Assembly (NCBI RefSeq): GCF_007421925.1
Contig: NZ_QMDX01000001.1
Coordinates: 146,629-210,628, forward strand
Direction of reading: 5' to 3'
DNA length: 64,000 bases
From: Haloglomus irregulare
Lineage (GTDB): Archaea; Halobacteriota; Halobacteria; Halobacteriales; Haloarculaceae
This document shows, piece by piece, positions 8,640-17,991 of this stretch. The notes beneath the pieces are model-generated. The model ran no database searches. It was not told the origin of the DNA and worked only from the letters and a program-made list of their open reading frames with translations. A program made the position numbers and the translations under genes. Positions within the stretch are counted from its first letter, which is position 1. Each line of letters opens with the position of its first letter.

Positions 8640-9011
8640 ATGAGCAACTACTACGTCCGGATGGAGGCGGCCTGGCTCGTGCGCGACGTCGAGGACGCGA
8701 ACGACGCCATCGGGGTCGCCATCAGCGAGGCCGGGAAACGACTCAACGAGGCCGACCTGGAGTACGTCGACATGGACGTCGGCATCACCACCTGCCCGGC
8801 CTGTGGCGAGGGGCTGGACGCCGCGTTCGTGGCGGCCGACACCGCGCTCGTGGGGCTGGCGCTGGAGCTGGAGATCTTCGACGCCGAGTCCGAGGAGCAC
8901 GCGAGCCGCATCGCCACCAGCGAGGTCGGCGGCGCGCTGCGGAACGTCCCGCTGAAGGTCATCGAGACGGTCCAGACGGAGAGCGAGGAGGAGGAGGCCG
9001 CGGGCGCCTGA
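8640..9011 (+). CDS. UPF0212/DUF555 zinc-ribbon protein
   Basis: The 123 residues match the small archaeal family typified by MJ0068 (DUF555). They start MSNYYVRMEAAWLVRDV, followed by the absolutely family-typical ITTCPACGEGLDAAF with a CPxC knuckle around residue 59. A second strand-helix unit follows, and the tail is acidic. No function is established for the family. The single CPxC may be half of a metal site completed in a dimer. It is transcribed away from taw1. Confidence 0.88.
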   Translation: MSNYYVRMEAAWLVRDVEDANDAIGVAISEAGKRLNEADLEYVDMDVGITTCPACGEGLDAAFVAADTALVGLALELEIFDAESEEHASRIATSEVGGALRNVPLKVIETVQTESEEEEAAGA

Positions 9012-9072
9012 CGCTGCCGGAAGGGGGAGACCCGTTCTAGAAGCATAGGCAAACCGTTAACGACCGCGAGGC

Positions 9073-10968
9073 GTGGAGTTTCGGGAAGTGAGTGACACGA
9101 ACAGCGCTGTCGTCCCCGGGGCGCTCCGGGCGTTCGTCGATGAGAGCCCCCAGCCGGTCGTCGTACTCGACCAGGAGGGGCGGGTCCGCTACGGTAACGG
9201 CGCCGTCGCCGAGGTCCTGACAGGGGACGCGGCTGGGCCGGCGGCGCTGACCGACCGACTGGCGGCCGACCTGCTCGCCGTGCCGTCCGGAGCGGCCGGC
9301 TCGTCGGACCTGCTGGCGGCCCTGGAGGAGGCCGTCGAGGCCACCGACCCCGACGAGCCAGGGGAGTGTTCGCTTCGCGCGACCATCGGCTCGGGGGCCA
9401 CGCTCTCGACGGCCGTCAGAGCCGTCGAGGAGGGATGGCTGCTCTCGTTCCGGCGCGACGCCGGGGCGGACGGGGCGGAGCCAACCCCGTCGCGGGCCGA
9501 GCTGCTCCGGCAGGCGCTCGACACCGCGGCCGACGGGATCGCCGTCCTCGACGCCGACGGTCGCTACCGCTACGTGAACCCGGCGCACGCCGAGCTGTAC
9601 GGCTACGACGACCCGGCGGAACTGGTCGGCGGGCACTGGCGCGACCTGTACGACGACGCGGTCGCCGACCGGCTGGCGGCGGACGCGGCGCCCGTCTTCG
9701 AGGACGCCGGGGAGTGGCGAGGCGAACCTGTGGCCCGGCGCCGTGACGGGGAACCGTTCCCGCAGGAGCTGGCCCTGTCGGCGCTCCCGAACGGCTGCAT
9801 CGTCTGTATCGTCCGGGACCGGACGGAGCAGCACCGCCACGAGCGGACGCTGCGGACGCTTCGCGAGGCGACCGGCGACCTCCTCTCGGCGACCGACCGC
9901 GAACGCGCGGCCGAGGTCGCGGTCGAGGCCGCCGAGCGGGCGCTCGACCTCCCGCTGTCGGCGGTCTACCTCGCCACCGACGACGGGGCGCGGCTCGACC
10001 CGGCGACCTACACGGACGCGGTCGCGGCGACGTTCGACGACGTTCCCGCGTTCGACGGGGACCGCGAGAGCCTCGCCTGGCGGGCCTTCACCACCGGCGA
10101 GGCACAGCGGTACGACGACCCCGGGACGGCCGAGGGGGTCTACAACCCGGACACGGCGGCCGCGGCCGAACTCGTCCTCCCGCTCGGCGATCACGGGGTG
10201 ATGATAACCGGCCATCTGGGCGACAGCGAGTTCGATGCCGAGTCCGTCCGACTGACCCACACGCTGGCGTCGTCGCTGACGGACACGCTCGATCGCGTCG
10301 CCGCGACCGAGCAGCTCCGCGGGACGAACGACCGGCTGGAGCGGCTCTCGGCGGTCCTGAGTCACGACCTCCGGGACCCGCTCAACACCGCCATGGCGAC
10401 GACCACGCTCGCCCGGGCCGAGGCCGACGGCGATGTCGTCGAGCGGCTCGACGACCTGGAGTCCGTTCACGCCCGGATGGAGACGCTCATCGAGGGGGTG
10501 CTCGCGCTGACGCAGGGACTGTCCGGCATCGATCCGGCACCGGTGTCGCTCCCCGACGCCGGCGGCGAGGCCTGGCGGACCGCCAGGACCGCCGGCGACG
10601 CCTCGGGGGCGACCCTCTCCGTGGACGGCGAGGGCGTCCTCATGGCCGACGAGACCCATCTCCAGCGGCTCCTGGAGAACCTGTTCGGCAACGCCGTCAA
10701 CCACGCCGGTTCCGAGGTGTCCGTGACCCTCGGCACGACGGCCGACGGCTTCTACATCGCCGACGACGGTCCCGGCATCCCGCCCGAGCAGCGCGACCGC
10801 GTCTTCGAGCGCGGCGTCACCGGCGGCGACGGGACCGGGCTCGGGCTGGACATCGTCAGCGAGGTCGCCACGGCGCACGGCTGGACGGTCGAGGTCGGCG
10901 AGAGCGGGACCGGCGGAGCACGGTTCGGCGTGAGGGGCGTCGAGTGGGTCGAGCCGCCATCCGGCTGA
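9073..10968 (+). CDS. Cytoplasmic PAS-PAS-GAF histidine kinase
   Basis: The 631-residue protein has no membrane segment. The order is a PAS-like domain at about 25-135, a second clearer PAS domain at 145-260 (DTAADGIAVLDADGRYRYVN), and a GAF-like domain at 265-420. A HisKA helix with His431 in SAVLSHDLRDPLN follows. Then a HATPase domain has an N-box (LLENLFGNAVNHA), DDGPGIP and GTGLGLDI. It should sense an intracellular or gas/redox signal and autophosphorylate. No response regulator is adjacent, which is common in haloarchaea. The start is GTG at 9073, or GTG at 9088, which begins MSDTNS and looks equally plausible; there is no ATG nearby. Confidence 0.9.
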   Translation: MEFREVSDTNSAVVPGALRAFVDESPQPVVVLDQEGRVRYGNGAVAEVLTGDAAGPAALTDRLAADLLAVPSGAAGSSDLLAALEEAVEATDPDEPGECSLRATIGSGATLSTAVRAVEEGWLLSFRRDAGADGAEPTPSRAELLRQALDTAADGIAVLDADGRYRYVNPAHAELYGYDDPAELVGGHWRDLYDDAVADRLAADAAPVFEDAGEWRGEPVARRRDGEPFPQELALSALPNGCIVCIVRDRTEQHRHERTLRTLREATGDLLSATDRERAAEVAVEAAERALDLPLSAVYLATDDGARLDPATYTDAVAATFDDVPAFDGDRESLAWRAFTTGEAQRYDDPGTAEGVYNPDTAAAAELVLPLGDHGVMITGHLGDSEFDAESVRLTHTLASSLTDTLDRVAATEQLRGTNDRLERLSAVLSHDLRDPLNTAMATTTLARAEADGDVVERLDDLESVHARMETLIEGVLALTQGLSGIDPAPVSLPDAGGEAWRTARTAGDASGATLSVDGEGVLMADETHLQRLLENLFGNAVNHAGSEVSVTLGTTADGFYIADDGPGIPPEQRDRVFERGVTGGDGTGLGLDIVSEVATAHGWTVEVGESGTGGARFGVRGVEWVEPPSG

Positions 10969-10995
10969 GGGACGGGCGACGCCGCGTGTCCCCGT

Positions 10996-11400
10996 TCAGT
11001 ACCGCTCGATGTCGACGCTACCGACCGTCACCTCGACCAGCCGCCCACCACCCTCGTCGGCGGCCTCGACGGAGCCCTCGTACTTCTCGAGGACCGCGCG
11101 TTGTGCGGCATCGGTGCGGTCGCGGTCGTCCACGACCGCGGCGGTCCCGAAGGCGATGACCCGCCAGAGGGTGTCCGACCCGGCGGCCCGCTCGATGGAG
11201 AGCGCGATCCGCGGGTTCTCGCGAACGTTCGCCAGCTTCCGACCGCCGGTCATGATCGAGAAGACGCCCTCGCCGTCGCGCTCCTCGTAGGTGTACCACA
11301 CCGGCGCGACGTGGGGCCGGTCGTCGCGACTGGTCGCCAGGTGGGCGCTCGTGCGGGCGTTCGCGACCGTTTCCCGGAGGAACTCGCGGGTGTCGTCCAT
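10996..11400 (-). CDS. Pyridoxamine 5'-phosphate oxidase-like FMN-binding protein
   Basis: The 134 residues have the split beta-barrel pattern of the PNPOx-like superfamily: AHLATSRDDRPHVAPVWYTYE, then IMTGGRKLANVRENPRIALSIE, then WRVIAFGTAAVVDD. Members bind FMN, haem or F420 and often reduce small molecules or act in stress responses. The RPHVAPVWY stretch is shared with many haloarchaeal paralogues. The true substrate cannot be told. It is convergent with the histidine kinase and sits downstream of guaB on the same strand, about 100 bases away. Confidence 0.85.
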   Translation of the reverse strand: MDDTREFLRETVANARTSAHLATSRDDRPHVAPVWYTYEERDGEGVFSIMTGGRKLANVRENPRIALSIERAAGSDTLWRVIAFGTAAVVDDRDRTDAAQRAVLEKYEGSVEAADEGGGRLVEVTVGSVDIERY

Positions 11401-11517
11401 GCTCGGGGGAGGAGCCGCTATCGAAAGAAACCGACGGCCGACCGGCGCGCGGTCGCCGTTATCGTTCCGAGACGCGGACAGTCGAACGACGCGACTCGTA
11501 TCGTGACAGTTCGCCGC

Positions 11518-13002
11518 CTACTCGTTCTGCGGGGAGTAGTTCGGCGCCTCGTCGGTGATCACGACGTCGTGGGGGTGGCCCTCGGTCTGCCCGGCGCTGG
11601 AGACGCGGACGAACTCGGCGCGCTCTTTGAATCCGGGAATCGTCTCGGCGCCGACGTAGCCCATGCCGGACTGCATCCCGCCGACGAGCTGGTGGAGCTC
11701 CTCCGCGAGCGGGCCCTTGTACGGGGTCGCGGCCTCGACGCCCTCGGGGACGTACTCCTCCTCGTCGTCCTCCTTGAGGTAGCGGTCGCCGCCGCCGGAC
11801 TGCATCGCGCCGACCGAGCCCATCCCGCGGTACTGCTTGTAGCGCTTCCCGTTCATCGTGATGACACGGCCGGGCGCCTCGTCGGTGCCCGCGAAGTACG
11901 AGCCCAGCATGACGGCGTCGGCACCCGCGGCGATGGCCTTGATCGCGTCGCCGGAGTACCGGATGCCGCCGTCGGCGATGACCGGCACGCCGGCCGGTGC
12001 CGCCACGTCGGCGACCTCGGAGACGGCGGTTATCTGGGGCATCCCGGCGCCGGTGACGACGCGGGTCGTGCAGATGGAGCCCGGGCCGATGCCGACCTTC
12101 ACCCCGTCGGCGAAGTCGACGACGGCCTCCGCGGCCTCGCGGGTGCCGACGTTCCCGACGACCACGTCCGCGTCGACCTCGGCCTTGATGTTCCGGGCCG
12201 AATCGATGACGTTGGCGTTGTGCGCGTGCGCGCAGTCGATGAAGAGGACGTCCGCCCCGGCCTCGTCGGCGGCGGTGGCGCGGTCCGCCTCGAACGGGCC
12301 GACGGCGACCCCGACGCGGAGGCCGCCCGCCTCGTCGTGGACGGCGTCGTCGTACTCCCGGCGGGCGAGGATGCCCTGCATCGTGACGAGGCCGGTCAGG
12401 CGCTCCTCGTCGTCGACGACCGGGACGCGCTCGATCTTGTGCTCGTACATGAGCTCGAGCCCCTCGCGGGCCGTGACGCCCTCCGGGGCCGTGACGACCT
12501 CGTCGGTCATGGCCTCGCGGACGGCGTCGGCCTCGCCGACCTCGAGGAACGGGCGGATGTCGGTCGCGGAGATGATGCCGAGCACGCGGTCGTCCTCGTC
12601 GACGACGGGGGCGCCGCTGACGCCCTCGCGACTCATCATCGCGTCCACCTCGCGGACGGTCTGGTCCGGGTCGGCCGTCACCACGTCGCGGATGACGAGC
12701 TCGTCGGCCCGCTTGACCCGCTCGACCTGTTCGACCGTCTCCTCGACGGTCATGTTCCGGTGGAGGACGCCGAGGCCACCCTGTCGAGCCATCTCGATGG
12801 CCAGATCGGCCTCCGTGACGGTGTCCATCGCCGCCGACAGCACCGGAATCGAGAGGTCGACGGACGTCGAGACGCTCGTCCGGGTATCGGCCTCGTCGGG
12901 CTCGACACGGCTCTCCTTCGGTCGCAGGAGCACGTCGTCGAACGTGAGGGCCTCCGGCACGCGGAGCTTCTCCGAGAACGGCTGTGGAGCGTCGTTCGCC
13001 AT
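11518..13002 (-). CDS. guaB: Inosine-5'-monophosphate dehydrogenase
   Basis: The 494-residue enzyme oxidises IMP to XMP, the committed step of GMP synthesis. It begins with [15 protein letters not shown], has [18 protein letters not shown], then a Bateman module of two CBS domains at about residues 100-215 ([20 protein letters not shown] and [18 protein letters not shown]). The barrel returns with the catalytic cysteine in [15 protein letters not shown] and the flap [17 protein letters not shown] longer frame runs to 13995 through the next gene, but ATG 13002 is the family start. The CBS pair may bind adenine nucleotides as in relatives. Confidence 0.97.
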   Translation of the reverse strand: MANDAPQPFSEKLRVPEALTFDDVLLRPKESRVEPDEADTRTSVSTSVDLSIPVLSAAMDTVTEADLAIEMARQGGLGVLHRNMTVEETVEQVERVKRADELVIRDVVTADPDQTVREVDAMMSREGVSGAPVVDEDDRVLGIISATDIRPFLEVGEADAVREAMTDEVVTAPEGVTAREGLELMYEHKIERVPVVDDEERLTGLVTMQGILARREYDDAVHDEAGGLRVGVAVGPFEADRATAADEAGADVLFIDCAHAHNANVIDSARNIKAEVDADVVVGNVGTREAAEAVVDFADGVKVGIGPGSICTTRVVTGAGMPQITAVSEVADVAAPAGVPVIADGGIRYSGDAIKAIAAGADAVMLGSYFAGTDEAPGRVITMNGKRYKQYRGMGSVGAMQSGGGDRYLKEDDEEEYVPEGVEAATPYKGPLAEELHQLVGGMQSGMGYVGAETIPGFKERAEFVRVSSAGQTEGHPHDVVITDEAPNYSPQNE

Positions 13003-13094
13003 GTAAACGGTGCGGCGGCACCGCCCAAAAGCGTTGTGCGACCCGCTCGGGCACGGGAGCCGTCGACACACCGGGTTCCGGCCGGACCCCGGCC

Positions 13095-13991
13095 CTACCG
13101 CGATAGTTCGACGCCGTCGCCGGTCACCGCCACCGAGCACGCCCCCTGCTCGGCGAGGTGGGTGGCGTACTCGTGGACGACGAGCGTGAGGAACCCGACC
13201 GCGGCGCCGTCGGCGCCGAACGACTCCCGCGCGAACTCGCGGGCGAAGAAGCGCCCGCGCTCGTCGAGCCACGACCGCAACTCGGCCGCTGTCGCCTCGG
13301 CCTTGGCGAGGCAGTCGTCGATGCGCTCGCGGGGGTCGGTCATCTCCGGGCCGTGCATCGGCACCAGCCGGTCGGGGGAAAGTGCCCGGAGCCGCCTGAG
13401 CGACCGCTTGTAGTCGTCGATATCGCAGTACAGCGGCGCGTACATGAAGTGGCCGTTCTCGCTCACGAGGTCGCCCGACAGGCAGGTGCCGGAGGGCTCG
13501 TGCCAGAACGCGGCGTGCTGGGCGGAGTGACCCGGCGTGTGGACCGTCTCCAGCTCGTAGTCGCCGATGCGGACGGTCTCGCCGTCGCCGACCTCGCGCT
13601 CGAACGCGATGCGGTCCTGGTGGTACGACCCGTCGACAGGGAAGTAGACGTCCCACTGTGACTCCGTGGCGCCCAGCCCCGACAGCAGGCGGGTCATGTC
13701 CGCCCGGGCCTCGCGCAGGTAGTCGGCGTAGCCGTGGACGATGGACGGGACGCCCTCGAAGCCGACGTGGGGGAGGTCCGCGATCGCGTCGACCGTCTGT
13801 GAGCCGCCGACGTGGTCGATATGGGGGTGGGTGAGGAGGACGCGCTCGACGCCCGCCAGCCCGCCGTCGAGCGCCTCGCGGACGGCGTCGGTCGACCGGA
13901 CGTGACCGGTGTCGACCAGCGTGTCGCCGATCCGGAGGACGTTCACCCCGCCCCACATGGGCTGCTGGAACTCGAGCCGCTGGATATCCAT
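13095..13991 (-). CDS. Metallo-beta-lactamase-fold hydrolase
   Basis: The 298-residue protein carries the HxHxDH metal motif in LLTHPHIDHVGG around residue 56. A second His lies in VHTPGHSAQHAAFW, the bridging Asp in CLSGDLVSENGHF, and a last His in RLVPMHGPEM. This is the dinuclear-zinc glyoxalase II/RNase Z-like set. The C-terminal 80 residues form a helical extension. Such genes are usually thioesterase- or lactonase-like, and the natural substrate is not predictable. It lies 92 bases upstream of guaB in the same direction. Confidence 0.85.
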   Translation of the reverse strand: MDIQRLEFQQPMWGGVNVLRIGDTLVDTGHVRSTDAVREALDGGLAGVERVLLTHPHIDHVGGSQTVDAIADLPHVGFEGVPSIVHGYADYLREARADMTRLLSGLGATESQWDVYFPVDGSYHQDRIAFEREVGDGETVRIGDYELETVHTPGHSAQHAAFWHEPSGTCLSGDLVSENGHFMYAPLYCDIDDYKRSLRRLRALSPDRLVPMHGPEMTDPRERIDDCLAKAEATAAELRSWLDERGRFFAREFARESFGADGAAVGFLTLVVHEYATHLAEQGACSVAVTGDGVELSR

Positions 13992-14038
13992 GCATCGCCG
14001 TCGGCCACGAGGGACTTAACGGCTTGCCGTGACCGCTC

Positions 14039-15052
14039 CTACCCCTGCTCCAGCTGGGTCATGTTCTCCAGCCAGCCACGGCCGGCGACGCCGCCGTCCC
14101 TCGTCTGGACCGAGGGCGAGCGGTTCAGGACGGCGCGGTGGCCGGTGCCCTCGCCGGCCCAGTCGACGGGCGTGGTCGCGCCGGGCGAGACCGTGAGGTC
14201 CGCACTACCGCCCGCCCACGACAGCGTCAGGTCGATGTCGGGTGCGGCGCCGGTCTCCATCCACTCGCTCCCCGTCGGTGCGCCGAAGACCGGGTCGGCG
14301 CCGACCGTCGCGTCCGTGATGGCGTGGGTCTCGTCGCCGTCGAACCAGAACCCGTTCGTGATGACCGGGTCCATCTCGCTGGGGCCGTGGCCCGCCGGCC
14401 ACGCCGAGAGGTGGTTGTACGCGGTGCCGTCATCGAAAGCCCCCGAGATCCAGAGCCACTCGCCGTCGGTCCAGTCACGGCGGCCCCAGGAGTGGTCCCG
14501 CTCGCCGGGCCCGTTCAGTTCGAACGTCCGGTCCGGGTCGCCGTCGCCGACGCCGATGCGGGCCGCCCCCTCGACGCGGGTGGCGACCTCGTAGCGGTCC
14601 TCCGTCTCGCCGCCGGGCCAGTCGGTCCCCCTGGAGTAGCGGAACGGCTCGTGGCGGGCCCGCGTGGTGAGTTCCACGTCGACCTCGACGGGCTCGCCCG
14701 CGCTGGCGACAACCGCCTCGGCGCCCGTACAGCGCGCCGCTCGCCCCCCGAACGCGACCCGCCAGTCACGCCCCACCCGCTCGGGCACCATCTCGAAGCG
14801 GAGGTCGGGCGCGTCCACCGTCAGCCCGTGTACGTGGTCGAGAGCGACCGCGTCGTCGCGGAGGCGGTAGACGGTCGCGTCGGCGTCGAGCCCGTCGAGC
14901 AGGTAGGCGAACACGTTGGCGGTGTCGCGGTTCGGGTAGAAGCCGATACGGGCATGCGCGGCGACGTCGTCGCCGACGACGTCGAGGTAGTGGCTCTCGG
15001 ACCAGAACTCCCCGTCGCCGGGCGCGTGGAAGAACTCGTGGCGTGCCTCCAT
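14039..15052 (-). CDS. CrtC/hydroxyneurosporene-hydratase-like protein
   Basis: The 337-residue product resembles the lipocalin-like double-barrel family that includes carotenoid 1,2-hydratase CrtC and AttH. Family-like parts are HYLDVVGDDVAAHARIGFYP, LNGPGERDHSWGRRDW near residue 195 (the conserved GxRDHSWG core), WLWISGAFDDGTAYN, and a C-terminal barrel with TGHRAVLNRSPSVQ. Many haloarchaeal and mycobacterial paralogues of this fold act on unknown isoprenoids or steroids, so carotenoid chemistry is only a guess. The frame extends to 15259, but ATG 15052 (MEARHEFFHAPGDGEFW) looks right. Confidence 0.75.
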   Translation of the reverse strand: MEARHEFFHAPGDGEFWSESHYLDVVGDDVAAHARIGFYPNRDTANVFAYLLDGLDADATVYRLRDDAVALDHVHGLTVDAPDLRFEMVPERVGRDWRVAFGGRAARCTGAEAVVASAGEPVEVDVELTTRARHEPFRYSRGTDWPGGETEDRYEVATRVEGAARIGVGDGDPDRTFELNGPGERDHSWGRRDWTDGEWLWISGAFDDGTAYNHLSAWPAGHGPSEMDPVITNGFWFDGDETHAITDATVGADPVFGAPTGSEWMETGAAPDIDLTLSWAGGSADLTVSPGATTPVDWAGEGTGHRAVLNRSPSVQTRDGGVAGRGWLENMTQLEQG

Positions 15053-15116
15053 ACCCCGTCTGCCGGTCGCGCCGGGATAACGTTTACCACAGCCCGCGCC
15101 CGGGTGTACGGAAGCC

Positions 15117-15465
15117 ATGGACATCACCGCGCACGCCGCGCGGGCGGGTGACGGGACGGCGCTGGCCACAGCGCTCGCCGCCGTCGTCGGCCCGGTCGAG
15201 ACGGTCGTCATCCGGGAGCTCCCCGGGGCGGGGCCACATCGTCGACCGTTACGGGGCAATCACGGGACGGCCATACCGTCACGACGAGTTCTACCGCGCG
15301 CTCGGAACGTTGAAGCTCGGCGTCATCACGGAGGGGTTCTTCCGGACCCATCTCGACGACTCGCCGAACGCCAAGCCGACCTATCCGGCGATGCGGATGG
15401 TGCCGTTCGTGCTCGCCGAACAGGGCCGGGCGGTACTCGACGGGGAGGTGCCGCTCCGGGGGTGA
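15117..15465 (+). pseudogene. Small conserved-looking gene with a frameshift
   Basis: ATG 15117 opens a well-formed reading frame (MDITAHAARAGDGTALATAL, then VETVVIRELPG) that turns into arginine/proline-rich nonsense after about residue 38. In the +1 frame a well-formed sequence starts at the same place (GHIVDRYGAITGRPYRHDEF, then KLGVITEGFFRTHLDDSP) and runs to the TGA at 15463-15465. The switch falls in CCCCGGGGCGGGG at 15221-15233. Removing one G joins the two halves into one protein of about 115 residues. Either the gene is recently broken or the sequence has an indel there. I do not recognise the family. It is divergent from the CrtC-like gene. Confidence 0.65.
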
Positions 15466-15486
15466 CGGTCCGGGGACCCCGTAGCG

Positions 15487-15870
15487 TCAGCGGTCCAGGA
15501 TGCGTCCGGCGGCGACGGCCACCTCGTCGAAGTCACGCAGCGTGAGCCCGTCGGTCGTCATGAAGACGCCCTCGTGGCCGTTCGTCACGCGGACGAGGAA
15601 GCCGTGTTCGAACACGCGGATGCTGTAGCGGTAGTCGCCGAGCTCGGAGTCCCGGTAGGAGGTGTGCGCCTCGAACCCGACAGCCTCGTGCTCGACGAAG
15701 CTGCCGAGGTCGGCGTCCGAGGACAGGTCCGAACGGAGATACAGCTGTGTGTAGTCCTCCGGCGTGAAGTACGTGATCGACCGGAGCTGGTCGCCGACGG
15801 TGGTTCGACAGGCACGGACCAGGTCCGACGCCCGGTCCTCCGCCAGAAGCCCGGAGTCGTGTCGTGACAT
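15487..15870 (-). CDS. Conserved haloarchaeal small protein
   Basis: The 127-residue soluble protein begins MSRHDSGLLAEDRASDLVRA and has a central VGDQLRSITYFTPEDYTQLY stretch, then acidic SDADLGSFVEHEAVGFEAH. It resembles many small haloarchaeal proteins that I know only as hypothetical. Its pattern of strands (YRYSIRVFEHGFLVRVTNG) suggests an alpha/beta sandwich. A reverse-strand TATA-like ACTAAGTG near 15905 is well placed for a short leader. No function can be given. Confidence 0.75.
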   Translation of the reverse strand: MSRHDSGLLAEDRASDLVRACRTTVGDQLRSITYFTPEDYTQLYLRSDLSSDADLGSFVEHEAVGFEAHTSYRDSELGDYRYSIRVFEHGFLVRVTNGHEGVFMTTDGLTLRDFDEVAVAAGRILDR

Positions 15871-16072
15871 CGCTCTTCACCTGTCGTGTGATAGCACCGA
15901 GCACACTTAGTCTCAACACCGATGTCGGCCGGGTCCCCGCACGGCCGGCGGTCGAGACGCCCCGACTCCCCGTCCGGACCCATCGGCAGTGACCGCATTA
16001 CATATCGTGTTTACCGGCATATCGCCTCGTACCCCTCGATATTCGCCGCTTTATCGATAATAGGGATAGTAG
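15871..16072. other. Intergenic region upstream of the 127-residue protein
   Basis: No gene is seen. The segment 15995-16075 is A+T-rich (CATTACATATCGTG, TTTATCGATAATAGGG), directly beyond the ipk stop codon. It may contain the ipk transcription terminator or a distal promoter. Confidence 0.4.
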
Positions 16073-16864
16073 CTACGGAACCCGTCCGTCGCTCGCGATA
16101 CGCGTCCCCGGCGACCTCCCGGTCAGGAACGCCGGGAGGCCGTCGAGGTCGAACACGGACGCCGGCGTGTCGAGGGCCAGCAGCGTCCGGACCTTGGCGG
16201 CCATCCCGCCGGTCACGTCCGTCGCCTCGCTCTCGCCCAGCGCGTCGGCGGCGTCCTCGAACCGCTCGATGCGGTCGATGACTGTCCCGTCGGCATCAAG
16301 CACGCCCGGCACGTCGGAGCAGAGCCCGACCCGGTCCGCGTCGAGCCCCTCCGCGAGCGCGGTGACGAGCTCGTCGCCGGAGACGACCGTGGCGCCCGCG
16401 CCAGCCGTCGCCACCACGTCACCGTGGAGCACCGGGACGAACCCCTCGGCCAGCAGCGCGGCCACGGCGTCGGCGGGCTGGTGGAACCGCTCCTCGACGC
16501 GGAAGCCGGTCGACAGCGGCGCCACCTGTACCGCCGGGACGTCGGCCGCGGCCAGCGCCCCGACGACGGTCCGGTTGAGCGCCCGCATGGCGCCGTGGAC
16601 CTCCCTGACGGCCGCGGCATCGCGAGTGCCCGCCGAGGTCGTGACGCCGTGGCGCTCAGCCGCCGGATGGCCGAACGACCCACCGCCGTGGACGACGACG
16701 AGGTCGGCCGGGTCGATGTCGGCGTCCGGGTCGGCAGCGGTCGCGTCTCGTCCGTGGGCCGCACCGACCGCCTCGGCCGCCCGTTCGAGTCGCTCCGTAG
16801 CGACGGTCTCCGGGCTGTCCTTTGCCGTCACGACGCTCCCGCCGAGCTTCAGGACGGTCGTCAC
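16073..16864 (-). CDS. ipk: Isopentenyl phosphate kinase
   Basis: The 263-residue amino-acid-kinase-family protein phosphorylates isopentenyl phosphate to isopentenyl diphosphate in the archaeal mevalonate pathway. It has VLKLGGSVVT at the start, VVHGGGSFGHPAAERHG with the substrate-binding His, PVLHGDVVAT, and VVSGDELVTALAEGL. The C-terminal nucleotide loop DVTGGMAAKV lies near residue 215. It overlaps mvk by four bases (ATGA), so mvk and ipk are co-translated. This fits its role downstream of mevalonate kinase in making archaeal lipid precursors. Confidence 0.95.
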   Translation of the reverse strand: MTTVLKLGGSVVTAKDSPETVATERLERAAEAVGAAHGRDATAADPDADIDPADLVVVHGGGSFGHPAAERHGVTTSAGTRDAAAVREVHGAMRALNRTVVGALAAADVPAVQVAPLSTGFRVEERFHQPADAVAALLAEGFVPVLHGDVVATAGAGATVVSGDELVTALAEGLDADRVGLCSDVPGVLDADGTVIDRIERFEDAADALGESEATDVTGGMAAKVRTLLALDTPASVFDLDGLPAFLTGRSPGTRIASDGRVP

Positions 16865-17871
16865 GGCCCCCTCCGGACGCCGTCCGTATCCAGCTCCGCG
16901 CGGAACGCCTCCTCGCAGCCCGGGGTGTAGTCGAGTGCGGTCCTCGCGCCGGCCGAGTCGTCAAGCGCGACGATGCAGCCGCCCCCGCCGGCGCCCGTGA
17001 GCTTCGCGCCGTGCGCGCCCGACTCGCGGGCGGCCCATACCATCGCGTCCAGCGAGCGCGCGGAGACGCCCAGCGCCGAGAGCAGGCCGTGGTTGAAATC
17101 CATCAGCTCGCCGAGTTCGCCGAGGGGCGTCTCCTGACCCCGGAGCAGCGTCTCGCCCTCCCGGACGATGTCGCCGATAGCGGCGACCGTGTCGGCGGCG
17201 AAGTCGTGGTCCTCGCGGAGCGCCCGGACCCCCGCCACGAGTTCACCGGTGTCACCGGCGCTGCCATCGTAGCCGACGACGAAGGGGAGGTTGCCGACCC
17301 CCGCCAGACGCCGGCAGTCGTCGCCCTGGACGCGGACGGCGCCGCCCATCGTCGAGCAGAAGGTGTCCGCCCGGGAGGCCTGGCCGTCCTGGACCTCGTG
17401 TTCGACGCGGTAGGCACGGTCGGCGAGGGCCTCGCGGGGGAGGTCGGCGCCAAGTTCGCGGCTCGCGGCGTCGATGGCCGCGACGACGACCGCGGCCGAC
17501 GAGCCCAGCCCCGCGCCGAGCGGGATCTCCGATTCGATACCGATGTTCAGCCCCGCGTCCGGGTCGGTGGCGCCGGCCTCGCGGGCCACGTCCCGTGCCT
17601 GCGCGACCGCCCCGTCGATGTAGCCCATCGCCGCCTCCACGAGGGTCGTCGGCACGTCCAGCTCGGGGGTCTCGCCGGCGTCACCACCCCACGCGACGGT
17701 GAACCCGGACAGCGTGAGGGCATCGGCGTCGACCCGGACGCGGTCGTCGTCGCGGCGCTCGACGGTCACGCGAGCCCGGCGCTCGATGGCGCAGGGCACC
17801 GCGGGCTCGCCGTAGACGACGGCGTGCTCCCCGAACAGGTAGACCTTGCCGGGGGCCGAGGCGACTGTCAT
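16861..17871 (-). CDS. mvk: Mevalonate kinase
   Basis: The 336-residue GHMP kinase phosphorylates mevalonate. Motif 1 is SAPGKVYLFGEHAVVYGEPA at the N-terminus. Motif 2 is PLGAGLGSSAAVVVA near residue 115. The catalytic Asp lies in the RADTFCSTMGG region, and motif 3 is GAHGAKLTGAGGGGCIVAL near the end. The frame extends to 18348, but ATG 17871 gives the exact family start. The gene is translationally coupled to ipk. It lies downstream of rpsB on the same strand, as often seen in archaea, although two forward genes intervene here. Confidence 0.96.
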   Translation of the reverse strand: MTVASAPGKVYLFGEHAVVYGEPAVPCAIERRARVTVERRDDDRVRVDADALTLSGFTVAWGGDAGETPELDVPTTLVEAAMGYIDGAVAQARDVAREAGATDPDAGLNIGIESEIPLGAGLGSSAAVVVAAIDAASRELGADLPREALADRAYRVEHEVQDGQASRADTFCSTMGGAVRVQGDDCRRLAGVGNLPFVVGYDGSAGDTGELVAGVRALREDHDFAADTVAAIGDIVREGETLLRGQETPLGELGELMDFNHGLLSALGVSARSLDAMVWAARESGAHGAKLTGAGGGGCIVALDDSAGARTALDYTPGCEEAFRAELDTDGVRRGP

Positions 17872-17991
17872 ACCCCGGCGTCGGCGTGGCGGGCACTTGA
17901 CTCTGACCACACGACCGGGCCGCTCCGGCCACCGCTCGTCGCCACGTCCGAAGCCGACACGCCCTTGCCGGCGGGGGCCGACCATCGGTCC

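Noticed and set aside
16822-17991. Upstream extension of the Nudix frame
   Set aside because: It is the antisense shadow of mvk. Sensible sequence begins only at the GTG near 17992.
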